A stretch of 64,000 nucleotides of DNA from Amycolatopsis deserti (GTDB taxonomy: Bacteria > Actinomycetota > Actinomycetes > Mycobacteriales > Pseudonocardiaceae). The DNA lies in the NCBI RefSeq assembly GCF_014653945.1, contig NZ_BNAU01000002.1, forward strand, positions 303,910 through 367,909, given 5' to 3'. Shown here piece by piece: positions 62,209 through 64,000 of this stretch. Below the pieces are notes generated by a model. That model was not told the DNA's origin. It made no database searches and saw nothing but the letters and a program-made list of their open reading frames with translations. Position 1 is the first letter of the stretch. Every line of letters starts with the position of its first letter. A program made the translations under genes and the position numbers.

Positions 62209-62600
62209 TCAGCAGGTCCTGGATCGAAATTTGCTGCCCATGGTCGCCCAGATGAAGATGTGCCGTTCGCGCGCTCCGTCATGTGCAAGCAGCTTGCTGA
62301 GCTTGCGCGGGTGCCTGTCCAAAACATCGTGGACCCAGTCGGCGAGCGGGACCGTTTCGATGAACCCTGACCACCCTTCGGCGAGAAGGTGCACTGTTCC
62401 TGGAGGCGCGTGGTCGACGACGTAGGCCATCCGCACACCGAGCGCCGCCGCTCGATTCACCAGCTTCCATGGCGCGAAGCAGGTCCGGCAGTTCAGCCCT
62501 CACACGGCGAAGATCGGCTCCGCGTCCGAACACTACGTTCGAGCCCCTGCGCGAGACCGCCGACCGGGAAACTTCAGGAGTGGTCCGGACGATCAAGGGG
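62209..62600 (-). pseudogene. Frameshifted fragment of a conserved actinobacterial protein
   Basis: Frame A reads LRRVRAELPDLLRAMEAG (near 62465-62520); frame B continues NRAAALGVRMAYVVDHAPPG, AEGWSGFIETVPLADWVHDV, LLAHDGARERHIFIWATMGS and stops early. This order matches an actinobacterial hypothetical family I know only by pattern; the C-terminus is missing. Broken by at least one frameshift and a truncation. Confidence 0.5.
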
Positions 62601-62661
62601 AGGTAAGCAGGTGGACAGGACCTGGCCTCATCGTCCGTGTCGATGAGGTCGAGTTTTGCCT

Positions 62662-63702
62662 TCAACGCGTGCTCGGCGGTATTGCGGGGCGTTCGGCTGG
62701 GGTGGTGTCGATGAAGACAGGGGTCGACGAAACGGGGATTCGAAGCTTTCCGTCGTGGGTTTCCGTGGGCACGCTGACGCAGAGGGCGTCCACCGCGTGC
62801 GCGCTGGGGTATGGCCATTCCCAGGTGAGTTCGATCGAGGGCAGGTCTTCCCGGTCCGCACCATCGTGTCGTTGCCAGGCGATCAGCAGTGGTGTGCGGT
62901 TGGTTCGCCGGATCTCGAACAAGTACAGGTCCGGGTGGTTGGGCACGGTGATCCGGTCAACTCGTTCGACCTTGTCGAGGTGACGTGTCAACAGTTCGAA
63001 CGTGTCGGCGGCCGGGTATCGGTGGCTGACGGTGTCGTCGCTGTAGTCCATCAGTTTGAGTTTGTCGAACATCAGTATCGGGGCGATGCGGAGGGCACGG
63101 TCCAGTTTCCACTCGGGGCCCATCGCGTAGTAGAGGTTGCGCCGCACGCCCGCCGACAAGGCCAGTACGGTTCGGACGACCAGATCTCGGCAGGCGATCC
63201 GATGACGCTTGTCGTCGAGTTCGGTCGGCCATCCGGCCATGAACATCTGCAGGGTCGGTGGCAGCTCGTCCATGCGTTCGTAGAGGGCGATCACCGCGGG
63301 GTCTTCGGCGGCCTGCATGTCCTCGATCGTGTCGGGCATGCGCACCTCACCGAGGAACTGCTTCTGGTGCGCTGCGAGCACCTCGGCCAGGTACGGATGG
63401 TTGTCGGGGAAGTCTGTCGGCAGGGGGCCGCTGTGTTCGCTGGCGACGACGGGTTGCCGGCACCCGTGCGCGGCCAGCTGAGCGTGGCATGTCCGCACCA
63501 GAGCCGGGACCTCGTAGGCGTCACCGTAGGGGTGGATGTCGAAGATGTCGAAATATTCGGGCCCGTCGCGCAACACCTGACCGAAGAAACTCGCCCACGT
63601 CTGCGCTCCAGCCGGGCCGTCGCCGAGCATCGCTCCTGGCACCGCCCCACCGAGCACCACCAGGGCGGCGGGGTCGGCGGCCTTGACCGCGGCATGGAAC
63701 AC
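62662..63702 (-). pseudogene. Glycoside-hydrolase-like TIM-barrel protein lacking its N-terminus
   Basis: 346 readable residues: VKAADPAALVVLGGAVPGAM, FDIFDIHPYGDAYEVPALVR, VVASEHSGPLPTDF (likely catalytic Glu strand), ECXX-less body, then a C-terminal beta-sandwich (VPNHPDLYLFEIRR, VSSTPVFIDTTP). The typical first ~150 residues with the entry strands of the barrel are absent. In-frame residues upstream (AFDRVFHAAV) are still homologous but meet a stop at the junction near 63730. Possibly still translated from GTG 63702 but unlikely active. Confidence 0.62.
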
Positions 63703-63710
63703 ACGATCAA

Positions 63711-63977
63711 ATGCTCGATGCCAGCCTCACCCGTTGGCTGACCGTACTGGGCCGGGCGGTCGCTCGCGGGCAAGCCCGCCCCGAAGCACTCTCGCCCCCC
63801 ATCGCCACCGTCGCCGTCGACCTGCTTCGCCACGAGTACCTCATCCGCGGCGCCGCCACCATCGCCGACCACACCATCACCGAGATCGTTGACACGATCT
63901 ACCTCCCCCTCGTGCAGACCCACAGCGACACCGACAAACCGAAAACTCGACGAGAAAGCGCAGACGCGGAGGAATAG
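63711..63977 (+). pseudogene. TetR-family C-terminal fragment
   Basis: 88 residues RWLTVLGRAVARGQARPEAL, TVAVDLLRHEYLIRGAATIA, TEIVDTIYLPLVQTHSDTDK match the ligand-domain end of a TetR regulator. No helix-turn-helix is upstream. It starts exactly where the divergent glycoside hydrolase fragment loses its 5' end. Confidence 0.68.
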
Positions 63978-64000
63978 AGCACCCCTGGAACAAGTCCCCC

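Overview
The window is high-GC actinobacterial DNA. Gene content (MHS-type major facilitator transporters, many TetR and acyl-CoA genes, a homologue of the mycothiol-linked Rv2466c family, LGFP and ALF repeat proteins) and GTG/ATG starts behind GGAGG sites suggest a Pseudonocardiales member, perhaps Amycolatopsis-like. No rRNA, complete tRNA, CRISPR array or intact transposase was seen.

Left third (1-26 kb), aromatic and acyl-CoA catabolism. One minus-strand operon (5656 down to the left edge) encodes an MHS transporter, a MaoC-SCP2 fusion, an alpha/beta hydrolase, an acyl-CoA ligase and a thiolase cut by the window edge. Next is a phenol/catechol operon (10792 to 5806): flavin reductase, phenol hydroxylase, catechol 1,2-dioxygenase, muconate cycloisomerase and an FAD-synthetase-like protein without a recognisable riboflavin kinase domain, with a divergent IclR regulator. 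A TetR gene and a SnoaL gene follow, sharing GAACG-NN-CGTTC operators with the first operon. From 13 to 20 kb intact genes (HxlR, PEP-mutase-like enzyme, amidohydrolase, MHS transporter, TetR, ClC channel) are mixed with decayed ones (a frameshifted pabB/trpE-like gene, a TetR without its DNA-binding domain, a LacI stub).

Middle (22-42 kb), a beta-oxidation and import regulon. Acyl-CoA dehydrogenase, three SDR enzymes, thiolase, enoyl-CoA hydratase, two CoA ligases and a ribose-type ABC importer sit with two TetR genes. Repeated sites of the type TNNACCGATCGGTNNA precede nearly every unit. In the importer operon one permease is fused to a strictosidine-synthase/SMP-30 beta-propeller, and a second, free propeller protein follows. 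This suggests uptake of a cyclic ester or lactone-like compound, ring opening, CoA activation and beta-oxidation.

42-51.6 kb: a CoA-ligase / MaoC / CaiB / MaoC / quinone-oxidoreductase operon, then a GntR-controlled operon (PEP-mutase family enzyme, SDR, GntR) followed by an MHS transporter and an epoxide-hydrolase-like protein. A GntR-type operator precedes the first gene.

51.7-64 kb: an accessory region rich in fragments. It begins with a broken OLD-family TOPRIM gene and a 3' half of a tRNA-Lys-like sequence (possible old integration site). A likely secreted polymorphic toxin follows: a 1249-residue ALF-repeat, Ala-rich coiled protein with a nuclease-like C-terminus, with a candidate immunity gene 4 bases downstream, then a secreted conserved protein and a secreted LGFP-repeat protein with a degenerate trypsin triad. 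Related hairpin repeats lie on both sides. The far right holds an LGFP fragment, a GIY-YIG fragment, a lipoprotein, a frameshifted conserved gene, and a glycoside-hydrolase fragment and a TetR fragment that both lose their 5' ends at one junction near 63.7 kb.
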